From positions 1-18,134 of the forward strand of contig JAHELX010000048.1 of the NCBI GenBank assembly GCA_024643945.1: 18,134 nt of DNA, in the 5' to 3' direction. Positions 1 to 7,032 of the stretch are shown here, one piece after another (the first letter of the stretch is position 1; each line of letters begins with the position of its first letter). The stretch comes from Anaerolineales bacterium (GTDB lineage: Bacteria; Chloroflexota; Anaerolineae; 4572-78; NAK82). The position numbers and the translations under genes are program-made. The notes below the pieces were generated by a model, which saw nothing but the letters and a program-made list of their open reading frames with translations, made no database searches and had not been told where the DNA came from.

Positions 1-1
1 A

Positions 2-679
2 TACTTTGCCTTTCAGTACGCGGGTGTAGAATACACCTCGGCTGGCAATGCATCCATCATTGTCAATATCCGCCCCATCTTCGTGGCGATATTGGCCCTT
101 TTCTTGTTGAACGAAAGGCTGCCCCGCAACACGATGGTCGCCATCCTGCTGGGCTTTGCGGGTGTACTGATCATTACCAGCCAGGGTTCTTTGAAGAACT
201 TGAGCATGTCGACCACCCACTTCCTGGGGGATATGCTGATTGTGCTGAATGCCCTAAGTGGGGCGGTGGGGCTGGTGCTGACCAAGAAGGTACTGGGCAA
301 GTTCAGCCCGTTGCCCGCGCTGGTTTATACTATTTCCTTTGGCGCGCTCGGGCTGCTGCCCTTTGCGGCGGCCGAGATGTGGTGGAGAGGCGGTCTACCA
401 GCGACCAATTGGCTGCCCTGGCTGCTGCTGGTTTATCAGGCGGTGTTCTGCAGCGTAGTGGCACATTTCCTCTGGAACAACGTGCTGTCCCGCCTGGAAG
501 CCTCGAAGACCGCTGTTTTTTTGTACGTCACCCCTATCGTCGGCGTCATACTGGCTAATGTCCTATTGGGCGAGGTGATTACCATCTATCTGCTTATCGG
601 CGCTGCTTTGGTGCTGGGCGGCACCTATCAGGTAGCGCGACCACGACGCGCCCAAAAACCGGTAACAACTACTCACTGA
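2..679 (+). CDS. EamA/DMT-family transporter, 5'-truncated by the window
   Basis: The reading frame is open from base 2, so the gene starts before the window; 225 residues are visible. Members of the drug/metabolite transporter (EamA) family are inner-membrane exporters or importers of about 290-300 residues built from two five-helix repeats. The visible part holds the end of the first repeat, including VNIRPIFVAILALFLLNERL and the following GFAGVLIITSQG helix. The full second repeat follows, with an LLGEVITIYLLIGAALVLGG end typical of EamA proteins. The C-terminus is a short basic tail. The substrate cannot be predicted. A GTG at 83 could be mistaken for the start, but homology-like sequence runs upstream of it. 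The next gene starts 26 bp downstream on the same strand, so the transporter may serve the enzymes that follow; that is inference. Confidence 0.9.
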   Translation, partial: YFAFQYAGVEYTSAGNASIIVNIRPIFVAILALFLLNERLPRNTMVAILLGFAGVLIITSQGSLKNLSMSTTHFLGDMLIVLNALSGAVGLVLTKKVLGKFSPLPALVYTISFGALGLLPFAAAEMWWRGGLPATNWLPWLLLVYQAVFCSVVAHFLWNNVLSRLEASKTAVFLYVTPIVGVILANVLLGEVITIYLLIGAALVLGGTYQVARPRRAQKPVTTTH

Positions 680-705
680 TCCAGAGCTAGAAAGGAGACG
701 AAACA

Positions 706-1011
706 ATGGCTCAACCCTGGTTCTTTGAAATCGTCAAGGAGCACGATCCCGAATTCGTAGATCTCCTGGCAGCCGACCGGGATTTCGCCTTGCAGGAAGG
801 CGCTATTCCTGCCAAGTACAAAATGCTGATGACCATGATCATTGACGCCCTGCTGGCTCACGATTCCGGCGTGGCCGCGATCGCCGACCGGGCACGCGGA
901 CTGGGTGCCAGCGAGGATGAGATCAGGGAGGCAGTGCGGGTGGCCTATCTCTACGGCGGTACGCCGGCCCTGGTGTCCGCGCTCAACGCGTTTCCCAAGA
1001 AAGAAGACTGA
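706..1011 (+). CDS. Carboxymuconolactone decarboxylase-fold (AhpD-like) protein without cysteines
   Basis: This 101-residue all-helical protein fits the CMD family (PF02627 type) in its C-terminal two thirds. It has a helix KYKMLMTMIIDALLAHDSG (about residues 37-55) and then ADRARGLGASEDEIREAVRVAYLYGGTPAL (about 60-89). The LGASEDEIREA segment is the usual family signature. AhpD and many CMD relatives carry a redox CxxC in the preceding helix. Here the equivalent stretch is AHDSGVAAIA and the whole protein contains no cysteine, so disulfide reductase activity is ruled out. A decarboxylase, lactone-handling, accessory or structural role remains open. An AAGGAG site precedes the ATG. The stop lies 16 bp before the dehydrogenase start, so the two are probably co-transcribed. 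The function is not known. Confidence 0.85.
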   Translation: MAQPWFFEIVKEHDPEFVDLLAADRDFALQEGAIPAKYKMLMTMIIDALLAHDSGVAAIADRARGLGASEDEIREAVRVAYLYGGTPALVSALNAFPKKED

Positions 1012-1027
1012 GCAAAGGAGAGGAACC

Positions 1028-2296
1028 ATGGCTGATTTCGCAAAAGCAAGGGAGTTGTTACGCCAATTCAAGGGAGATCGTTACCTCTACGGCGTAGGCG
1101 TACTTGACGATCTCGGGGCGGCGACTGCCGCTTTGGGCGGTCGGGCGGCCCTGGTGGCCGATTCCTTCCCGGGTAGTGACAATTTCGTGGCGCAGATCAA
1201 GGACTCGCTGGCGGCTTCGGACGTCCAGCTGGCCGGCAAGGTGGCTGGCGCCGGCCCCAACGCACCGCGCGAAGACCTGGCGCGCATCACCGAGCAGTTG
1301 AAGGAACTCCAGCCGGAGGTGATTGTCAGTTTCGGCGGGGGGAGCACCATCGACGCCGCCAAGGCAGCCGAGGTGTTGCGCACCCTGGGCGGCGACATTG
1401 AGGCCTACTTCGGCACCGGATTGGTGACCAAAGCCCTGGCCGAGACCGGCCAGCAACTAACCCCCCACGTGGCCGTCCAAACGGCGGCCAGCTCGGGTGC
1501 CCACCTGACCAAGTACTCCAACATTACCGATGTCAAGACAGGCCAGAAGAAGCTGATCGTGGACGAGGCCATCGTGCCACTCCAGCCGGTCTTCGATTAC
1601 GCGGTCACCTTCGGCGCACCGCGCTCGCTGACAGCGGATGGGGCGCTGGATGGTGTGGCCCACTCCCTGGAGGTGCTGTATGGCGCTGTCGGCAAGCCCT
1701 ATTACGACCAGATAGAAGAGGTGGCCCGCGAAGGCATCGGTCTGGTGGTAGAGCACTTGCCGCGCGTGATGGAGAACCCGCAGGATGCCACGGGCCGTGA
1801 GGCACTGGGTCTGGCCACCGACCTGGGAGGATATGCAATTATGATCGGCGGCACTAATGGCGGACACCTGACCAGCTTCTCGCTGGTGGACGTGCTCAGC
1901 CACGGCCGGGCGTGTGCCATTATGAACCCCTACTACACCGTCTTCTTTGCGCCCGCCATCGAAAGGCCGCTCAAGCTGGTGGGCAATATCTTCAAAGCAG
2001 CCGGCTACACTAGCGCCGACATCGATAACCTGAGAGGGCGGGAGCTGGGTAAGATGGTGGCCGAGGCCATGATCACCTTCGAGGAGCATATCGGCTTCCC
2101 GTCGACGCTAGGCGAGGTGCCGGGCTTCAGCGATGCCCACATTGAGCGTGCGCTCACGGCTGCCAAGAACCCCCAGCTCAAGATGAAGCTGGAGAACATG
2201 CCGGTGCCGCTCACCGCCGAGATGGTGGACGAGTATATGGGGCCGGTGCTCCAAGCTGCCAAAACGGGCGACCTGGATCGTATCAAGAATGTTTAG
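1028..2296 (+). CDS. Iron-containing (group III) alcohol dehydrogenase
   Basis: The protein has 422 residues from the ATG at 1028, which follows an AAAGGAGAGG ribosome site. An upstream in-frame ATG at 842 lies inside the preceding gene and is not used. The N-terminal dinucleotide-binding half contains SFGGGSTIDAAKA (about 101-113), the Fe-ADH signature for NAD(P) binding. The helical C-terminal half supplies the expected metal ligands: D208 and H212 in DGVAHSLE, then H280 and H292 in the GGHLTSFSLVDVLSHG region. The last pair is 12 residues apart, against 14 in FucO-like enzymes. Fe-ADHs interconvert alcohols or hydroxyacids with aldehydes, ketones or oxoacids using NAD(P)H. The neighbouring LarA-like racemase 30 bp downstream suggests a hydroxyacid or hydroxy-carbonyl substrate, which is inference. 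It could equally be an aldehyde reductase of general scope. Confidence 0.92.
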   Translation: MADFAKARELLRQFKGDRYLYGVGVLDDLGAATAALGGRAALVADSFPGSDNFVAQIKDSLAASDVQLAGKVAGAGPNAPREDLARITEQLKELQPEVIVSFGGGSTIDAAKAAEVLRTLGGDIEAYFGTGLVTKALAETGQQLTPHVAVQTAASSGAHLTKYSNITDVKTGQKKLIVDEAIVPLQPVFDYAVTFGAPRSLTADGALDGVAHSLEVLYGAVGKPYYDQIEEVAREGIGLVVEHLPRVMENPQDATGREALGLATDLGGYAIMIGGTNGGHLTSFSLVDVLSHGRACAIMNPYYTVFFAPAIERPLKLVGNIFKAAGYTSADIDNLRGRELGKMVAEAMITFEEHIGFPSTLGEVPGFSDAHIERALTAAKNPQLKMKLENMPVPLTAEMVDEYMGPVLQAAKTGDLDRIKNV

Positions 2297-2326
2297 TGAG
2301 GTTAATTCCTATCGGAGTGTACAGAG

Positions 2327-3607
2327 ATGCGAGTGACACTGGCTTACAGCAAAACGGGATTGGAGATTGACTTACCGGACCAACTGAACGTCACCGTCGT
2401 TGAGCCGAAGTACGTGCCCGCTCTGCCCGACCAGAAAGCGGCGTTGAGGCAGGCGCTCCTGGATCCCATCGGCTCACCGCCTGTACGCGATCTGGTGAAA
2501 GCCGAGGACAGGGTCGGCATCGTCTTCTGCGACATCACCCGGCCCGCCCCCAGCCATTTGATGATCCCTGCCATCCTCCAGGAGTTGGCCCACGTCCCCC
2601 GGCAAAACATCACCCTGTTCAACGCATTGGGTACACATCGCCCCAACACCCAGGAGGAGCTGCGCGGTATGCTGGGGGACGAGTTGGTGGATAACTACCG
2701 CATTGTGCAAAACAATGCCTTCGACCAGGCCACTCAAGTACACCTGGGGACCACCAAGCGCGGTCACGAGATCTGGCTCAACCACGAGTTCGTGGAATCT
2801 GACGCCAAGATCCTGACCGGCTTCATCGAACCTCACTTCTTCGCCGGCTTCTCTGGCGGTGGTAAGATGGTGATGCCCGGCATGGCCGGCCAGCGGACGG
2901 TGCTGGGCAACCACGACGCCGGCATGATCGCCGACCCACAGGCCACATGGGGGGTCACCCGGGGCAATCCCATCTGGGAGGAGATCCGCGAGGTCGCTCT
3001 TCAGGTTAATCCCACCTTTCTGCTGCACGTGACTCTTAACCGGGACAAAGAGATCACCGGCATCTTCGCCGGCGACCTGGACGCGGCCCACGCGGCAGGT
3101 TGTGCCTTCGTGAAAAAGACGGCCATGGTACCTGTGCCCCAGCCTTTTGACGTCGTCATCACCACCAACTCAGGCTATCCGTTGGATCTCAACCTGTACC
3201 AGTCGGTAAAGGGCATGAGCGCCGCGGCCCAAGTGGTGCGCGAGAGGGGCGCCATCATTGTCGCCGCTGATTGCTGGGATGGGGTTCCCGAGCATGGTCT
3301 GTACGGCCAGCTCTTGCGCGAGGCGGATAGTCCGCGAGCGCTGCTGGACACCATCCACACTCCGGGCTTTCTCAAGCAAGATCAGTGGCAGGCGCAGATT
3401 CAGGCCCAGATTCAGATCAAGGCCGATGTCTACGTGCGCACCGACAACTTGAGCCACGAACAGATTGAGATGGCTCTGCTCAAGCCCAGCCCCCGCGTCG
3501 AAGATACCTTGAACCTGTTGCTGGACCGGTATGGCCCCGACGCCCGCATCTGCGTCCTGCCCGAGGGGCCACAGACCATCCCATACATAGAAACCGGGCA
3601 AGCCTAA
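2327..3607 (+). CDS. LarA-family nickel-pincer 2-hydroxyacid racemase/epimerase
   Basis: The 426-residue protein matches the lactate racemase catalytic subunit family (LarA, DUF2088), whose members use a nickel-pincer nucleotide (NPN) bound covalently to a lysine. The residues known from Lactobacillus plantarum LarA appear at matching spacing. They are D69/R72 in CDITRP, H104 in GTHRP, H170 and K180 in EPHFFAGFSGGGK, H196 in LGNHDAGM, and Q292/K295 in YQSVKGM. K180 would carry the cofactor and H196 coordinate nickel, so catalytic competence is likely. LarA homologues act on lactate, malate, other hydroxyacids, or as sugar-acid epimerases, so the substrate is open. The NPN synthesis genes larB, larC and larE are not in the window and must be elsewhere. 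A GGAGT-type site precedes the ATG. The gene follows the dehydrogenase by 30 bp, probably in one operon. Confidence 0.9.
   Translation: MRVTLAYSKTGLEIDLPDQLNVTVVEPKYVPALPDQKAALRQALLDPIGSPPVRDLVKAEDRVGIVFCDITRPAPSHLMIPAILQELAHVPRQNITLFNALGTHRPNTQEELRGMLGDELVDNYRIVQNNAFDQATQVHLGTTKRGHEIWLNHEFVESDAKILTGFIEPHFFAGFSGGGKMVMPGMAGQRTVLGNHDAGMIADPQATWGVTRGNPIWEEIREVALQVNPTFLLHVTLNRDKEITGIFAGDLDAAHAAGCAFVKKTAMVPVPQPFDVVITTNSGYPLDLNLYQSVKGMSAAAQVVRERGAIIVAADCWDGVPEHGLYGQLLREADSPRALLDTIHTPGFLKQDQWQAQIQAQIQIKADVYVRTDNLSHEQIEMALLKPSPRVEDTLNLLLDRYGPDARICVLPEGPQTIPYIETGQA
3389..3412 (+). repeat. 12-bp in-frame tandem duplication inside the racemase gene
   Basis: CAGGCGCAGATT is followed directly by CAGGCCCAGATT, differing at one base, and then by CAGATCAAG. 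The duplication encodes an AQIQAQIQIK stretch in the C-terminal region of the LarA-like protein. It keeps the frame and is probably a small slippage expansion in a surface loop. Confidence 0.7.
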
Positions 3608-3665
3608 TAAAGAAATAAAGAAATCGTACTGCTCGCCCTCCCAGAGCACCCAATGGTCCCGAGCG

Positions 3666-3710
3666 AAGCCCCCCCACGGGGCTGCACAGGGGAAAGCCCC
3701 CCCACGGGGC
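3666..3710. repeat. Duplicated 17-bp GC-rich hairpin in the racemase-transketolase spacer
   Basis: The 17-mer AAGCCCCCCCACGGGGC occurs exactly twice, at 3666-3682 and 3694-3710, 28 bp apart. Each copy can fold as GCCCC-CCCAC-GGGGC with a 5-bp G/C stem. The 248-bp gap (3608-3855) otherwise holds an A-rich stretch just after the racemase stop, a TATACT at 3745-3750 with no good -35, and the transketolase ribosome site. There is no T-run, so these are not classic terminators. They could stabilise or attenuate the message between two halves of the block, or be short interspersed repeats. Confidence 0.6.
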
Positions 3711-3855
3711 AGGTTTAGGCAAACGCCAGAGCAGAAACCGGAGCTATACTCAGCAATTCAGACGCAGAATCCCCGCATCGCAACCTGTGGGATGCACGTT
3801 TTGGCTGAGCAGTTGCGAGAAGTCCCATAAAAGTCAGGCAATCAGGAGTGCCCCC

Positions 3856-4746
3856 ATGCACTATCACTCGGACCAACTGGTGAGAGACATCTCACTCAAA
3901 GCACAGCAGTTTCGAATCCAGGTGCTGAATATGATCTACCCGGCGCAGACCGGGCACCTGGGCGGAGCCTTCTCGGCTGCCGAAATCCTGGCCTCGCTGT
4001 ATTTCCATCACCTGCGCGTAGACCCAGAGCGGCCGGATTGGCCTGAGCGTGATCGGCTGCTCTTCTCGAAGGGCCACGCCTGCGCCATGCTGTACACGGC
4101 CCTGGCCCACCGCGGCTTCTTCCCTGTGGATGAGCTGTCCACTTTCCGACAGCTCGACAGCCGTCTGCAGGGCCACCCGGATCGCGTCAAGACACCCGGG
4201 GTGGAGATATGTGCCGGCCCACTGGGCCACGGGGTGGCCATCGGCGTGGGAATGGCCCTGGCGCTGAAGCGGAATGTGCCTAAGCCCTCTTCGTCCAGCG
4301 CCCCCTCGGCCCGGGCGTCGCACGCCCGCGTGTATGCCATCCTGGGCGACGGCGAGATCAACGCCGGGGTCATCTGGGAAGGTGTCCTGGCGGCAGCCAA
4401 GTACCGGCTGGGCAACCTGACGGCTATTCTGGACTACAACGGCATCCAGCAAACCGGTGCCACCGCCGATGTCATGCCCACCGAGCCCATCGCCGACAAG
4501 TGGCACGCCTTCGGCTGGCATGTCCAGGAGATCCACGGGCACAACGTGCGGGAGATACTGGAGGCGCTGGACCGCGCCGATGAGGTGCACGCCCGGCCCA
4601 GTGTGATCATCGCCCGCACCACCAAGGGCAAGGGAGTCAGCTTGTTCGAGTACGATCACCGCTGGCACGGAGCGCCGCCCAACAAAGAGCAATACGAACA
4701 GGCGATAGCCGAGCTGAAAGAGGGGTTGGAAAAATGGCAGAACTAG
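3856..4746 (+). CDS. Transketolase, N-terminal (thiamine diphosphate-binding) subunit
   Basis: The protein has 296 residues from the ATG at 3856, which follows CAGGAG. An in-frame ATG at 3787 has no such site and adds a cysteine-rich leader unlike the family. The sequence follows split transketolases: TGHLGG with H34, SKGHA (71-75), GPLGHG (121-126), then the ThDP motif GDGEINAG starting at 164 and ending at N195 of LDYNGIQ. H271 lies in RWHGAPP. The subunit binds the pyrophosphate and metal, and its partner supplies the activating glutamate. Together they transfer two-carbon ketol units between sugar phosphates or related ketoses. A low-complexity insert, NVPKPSSSSAPSARASHA (140-157), sits just before the ThDP motif where relatives have a short loop. 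The stop overlaps the next gene by 13 bp, so the two subunits are translationally coupled. Confidence 0.94.
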   Translation: MHYHSDQLVRDISLKAQQFRIQVLNMIYPAQTGHLGGAFSAAEILASLYFHHLRVDPERPDWPERDRLLFSKGHACAMLYTALAHRGFFPVDELSTFRQLDSRLQGHPDRVKTPGVEICAGPLGHGVAIGVGMALALKRNVPKPSSSSAPSARASHARVYAILGDGEINAGVIWEGVLAAAKYRLGNLTAILDYNGIQQTGATADVMPTEPIADKWHAFGWHVQEIHGHNVREILEALDRADEVHARPSVIIARTTKGKGVSLFEYDHRWHGAPPNKEQYEQAIAELKEGLEKWQN

Positions 4747-5678
4747 TCTCAATGCGCAAGGCTTACGGACAGGCCCTGGTCAAGCTGGGCCGGACCCATT
4801 CCGACGTAGTGGTGCTCAGCGCCGACGTTTCCAACTCGGATCACAGCTATATGTTCGAAGAGGTCTTTCCTGACCGGTTTTACAACGTGGGCATTGCCGA
4901 GCAGTCGCTGGTGGACGTGGCTGTGGGGCTGGCGTACGCCGGCAAGATCCCCTTTGCCAATACCTTCGCCTTCCTGTTTGCCACGCGGGCGCTGGAGATG
5001 GTGCGCACGCACCTATGCTACGGCGAGGCCAACGTCAAGCTGATGGGGGCCTACGCCGGTCTGTCGGACTCTTTCGACGGTCCGACGCACCACTCCATCA
5101 CCGACATTGCCATTATGCGCAGCCTGCCCAATATGACAGTGGTGGTTCCCAGCGACCCGGTGGCCATAGGCAAGCTGCTGCCCCAGGTGGCCGAGTGGCC
5201 CGGCCCGGTGTTCTTTCGCCTCAACCGTAACGAGGTGCCAGTGCTGTTCGACGACAGCTACGCGCCCAAGATCGGTGAGGCAATCACCCTGCGCCCGGGC
5301 AATGATGTGACCCTCATCTGTGCGGGGCTGATGGTAAGCCGCTGCCTGGAAGCGGCAGACACCCTGGCCGACCAGGGAGTCGAGGCACGCGTGCTGGAAG
5401 TACACACCGTGAAACCGATGGACGTGGAGCGGGTCGTGCAGGCGGCGCGCGAGACCGGCGCGCTGGTGACGGTCGAAGAGCACAGCATCATCGGTGGGCT
5501 GGGTGGTGCTGTGGCCGAGGCAGTCGGTGACAGCTACCCGGTGCCCATCAAACGCGTGGGCATTGCCGATAAGTTTGCCGAGACCGGCCCCTACCTGGAG
5601 ATACTGGATCGCTATGGCATGTCGGTGGCCGACATCGTCGCGGCCGCCCGGCAAGCGCTGGAGATGAAACGAGCGTGA
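4734..5678 (+). CDS. Transketolase, C-terminal (pyrimidine-binding) subunit
   Basis: This 314-residue protein is the partner of the preceding subunit. It carries the PYR domain with YNVGIAEQS (50-58), in which E56 is the glutamate that activates thiamine diphosphate. GPTHHSITDIAIMR (117-129) contains the conserved HH. The C-terminal transketolase domain follows, including LEVHTVKPMD and VEEHSIIGGLGGAVAE. Its start lies inside the end of the upstream gene, with GAGGGG-like sequence just before ATG 4734, so the two chains are made together. The pair adds up to about 610 residues, a little less than a fused transketolase (about 660). Split enzymes often belong to dedicated sugar or sugar-acid pathways rather than the core pentose phosphate pathway. 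The acceptor and donor are not predictable here. Confidence 0.94.
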   Translation: MAELVSMRKAYGQALVKLGRTHSDVVVLSADVSNSDHSYMFEEVFPDRFYNVGIAEQSLVDVAVGLAYAGKIPFANTFAFLFATRALEMVRTHLCYGEANVKLMGAYAGLSDSFDGPTHHSITDIAIMRSLPNMTVVVPSDPVAIGKLLPQVAEWPGPVFFRLNRNEVPVLFDDSYAPKIGEAITLRPGNDVTLICAGLMVSRCLEAADTLADQGVEARVLEVHTVKPMDVERVVQAARETGALVTVEEHSIIGGLGGAVAEAVGDSYPVPIKRVGIADKFAETGPYLEILDRYGMSVADIVAAARQALEMKRA

Positions 5679-5711
5679 CGCGTTCATTGGTATGATTTAA
5701 CAACCTCATCA

Positions 5712-5747
5712 TTGTTCCCTCGACGTTTCGTAGTATAATTGTAACAA
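5712..5747 (+). promoter_or_regulatory. Promoter of the CoA-racemase gene with TTGTT/AACAA repeats
   Basis: TTGTTC (5712-5717) and a perfect TATAAT (5734-5739) are 16 bp apart and place the start of transcription near 5746. The 9-bp palindrome TTGTAACAA (5739-5747) overlaps the -10 end. AACAA (5699-5703) pairs with TTGTT (5712-5716) upstream. These could be operator half-sites, but AT-rich promoter sequence also gives such matches by chance. This promoter separates the next gene from the transketolase operon. Confidence 0.6.
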
Positions 5748-5765
5748 GTCATCTGAAGGTAATGA

Positions 5766-6974
5766 ATGATGGCAAAGCCCCTTCCGTCGATGGCCGATAG
5801 CGCTCCAGCGTCAGGCGCACTGGATGGCCTGCGCGTCCTGGATCTGGCCCACCTGCTACCTGGTGAATTTGCCACTATGTGGCTGGGCGACCTGGGGGCC
5901 GACGTCATCAAGGTCGAAGCACCCCAGGTGGTCAACGACCGCCAGCTTGCCATACCCCGCGACCCCGCCACCCCCTACCGCGCTGCCCTCAATCGCAACA
6001 AACGTTCGCTCACCCTCAACCTCAAAGACCCGCCTGGCCTGGAACTCTTGAAGCAATTGGTGGTTACTGCGGATGTGCTATTGGAGGGTTTTCGTCCTGG
6101 CGTAATGGACCGCCTGGGCGCAGGCTATAATGTGCTACAGGCGGTCAACCCTAAGCTAGTATATTGCAGCATCAGTGGCTTTGGGCAGGATGGGCCATAT
6201 CGCTTGCGCCCTGGCCATGACAGCAACTACATGGCATTGGCCGGACTGCTGGGTTTGAACCGGGGCAACGATGGGCAGCCCCACCTGCTGCCCATCCAGC
6301 TTGCCGATGTGGGTGGGGGAGCAATACCGGCTGTGATTGCCATCTTGGCCGCCCTCATCGCTCGCGAGAGGACCGGCCAGGGCCAATACATAGATGTGTC
6401 TATGCTCGACGGCGCGCTGGCCTGGACCTACTTCCTACTCCCCCTCAGCCGCAACCCGGCGCTGGCTGACGTGGGGATCGGAACCGGTATGCTGACCGGC
6501 GAGGCTCTATGCTACAATGTGTACGAGACGAAGGATGGCCGCTACCTATCGGTAGCTGCATTGGAGCCCAAATTCTGGCGAACCTTGTGTGATGCTATCC
6601 AGCGACCTGACCTGCTGCCTCACGCCCTTAACACGGGCGAAGGCAGCGCTCAACGGCTGGCCGACTTGCGTGCTCTTTTCAAAACTCGCACCCTGGCCGA
6701 ATGGCTGAGCTTACTCGATCCGGAAGAGACCTGTATTGCTCCCCTGCTGAGTTTCGACGAGGTAATGAGCGACCCGCAGATCGTGCATCGGGGGCAGCTC
6801 TTCATCGACGACTTTGGCCTGCCCCACGCTTGCTTTCCCGCCCGTTTAAGCGACACTCCCGCCAGCGTCCGCCAGGGCGTACCACACCCCGGCCAGCACA
6901 CCCAGGAGATTCTGCTGGAATTGGGGCTAGATCGGACCGAAGTGGCAAGACTGCGTGCCGAGGGTATTGTATAA
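5766..6974 (+). CDS. Alpha-methylacyl-CoA racemase-like CaiB/BaiF protein
   Basis: The 402-residue protein has the CaiB/BaiF CoA-transferase fold: GLRVLDLAHLLPGEFATMWLGDLGADVIKVE near the N-terminus and a small domain around ETKDGRYLSVAALEPKFW. The acid-base residues of alpha-methylacyl-CoA racemases are present. H151 lies in RPGHDSNYMALAG, D181 in LADVGGGA and E267 in AALEPKF, spaced as in the Mycobacterium enzyme (H126, D156, E241). That pattern favours a 2-methylacyl-CoA (or related 2-substituted acyl-CoA) racemase over a CoA transferase. Possible roles are branched-chain or isoprenoid acid oxidation. ATGs at 5766 and 5769 are both possible, with GAAGG six bases before the first. It has its own promoter and ends at a strong palindromic terminator. 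Confidence 0.88.
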   Translation: MMAKPLPSMADSAPASGALDGLRVLDLAHLLPGEFATMWLGDLGADVIKVEAPQVVNDRQLAIPRDPATPYRAALNRNKRSLTLNLKDPPGLELLKQLVVTADVLLEGFRPGVMDRLGAGYNVLQAVNPKLVYCSISGFGQDGPYRLRPGHDSNYMALAGLLGLNRGNDGQPHLLPIQLADVGGGAIPAVIAILAALIARERTGQGQYIDVSMLDGALAWTYFLLPLSRNPALADVGIGTGMLTGEALCYNVYETKDGRYLSVAALEPKFWRTLCDAIQRPDLLPHALNTGEGSAQRLADLRALFKTRTLAEWLSLLDPEETCIAPLLSFDEVMSDPQIVHRGQLFIDDFGLPHACFPARLSDTPASVRQGVPHPGQHTQEILLELGLDRTEVARLRAEGIV

Positions 6975-7007
6975 AGACCTGACGGGTTTTCGAAACCCGT
7001 CAGGTCT
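6975..7007. terminator. 15-bp perfect-stem palindrome between convergent genes
   Basis: AGACCTGACGGGTTT (6975-6989) and AAACCCGTCAGGTCT (6993-7007) form a perfect 15-bp stem around a TCG loop. It begins right after the stop of the CoA racemase and lies 25 bp beyond the stop of the convergent response regulator. GTT and a T-rich tract follow on the + strand. It should act as a bidirectional terminator. A degenerate relative lies at 17541-17574, so it may also be a dispersed palindromic repeat. Confidence 0.8.
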
Positions 7008-7032
7008 GTTACTTTGCCATCCGCCACTGCGA

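Noticed and set aside
842..1027. Upstream in-frame start for the dehydrogenase
   Set aside because: It would run inside the CMD gene and adds a sequence unlike the family. ATG 1028 has a strong ribosome site.
1457..2089. 210-codon frame on the - strand
   Set aside because: It lies wholly inside the iron-type dehydrogenase gene and has no family-like motif or ribosome site; it is a GC-driven shadow.
3666..3710. CRISPR-like repeat pair
   Set aside because: Only two copies, 17 bp long with an 11-bp gap, and no cas gene; these are hairpin repeats, not a CRISPR array.
3787..3855. Upstream in-frame start for the transketolase subunit
   Set aside because: No ribosome site; ATG 3856 has CAGGAG upstream and begins where relatives begin.
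3892..4752. 286-codon frame on the - strand
   Set aside because: It is antisense to the transketolase N subunit, whose motifs are unmistakable; its composition is typical of a shadow frame.
706..5678. Sulfoquinovose sulfo-transketolase or apiose transketolase pathway
   Set aside because: A split transketolase is shared, but the isomerase, kinase and sulfoacetaldehyde or apulose-specific genes are absent from the window.
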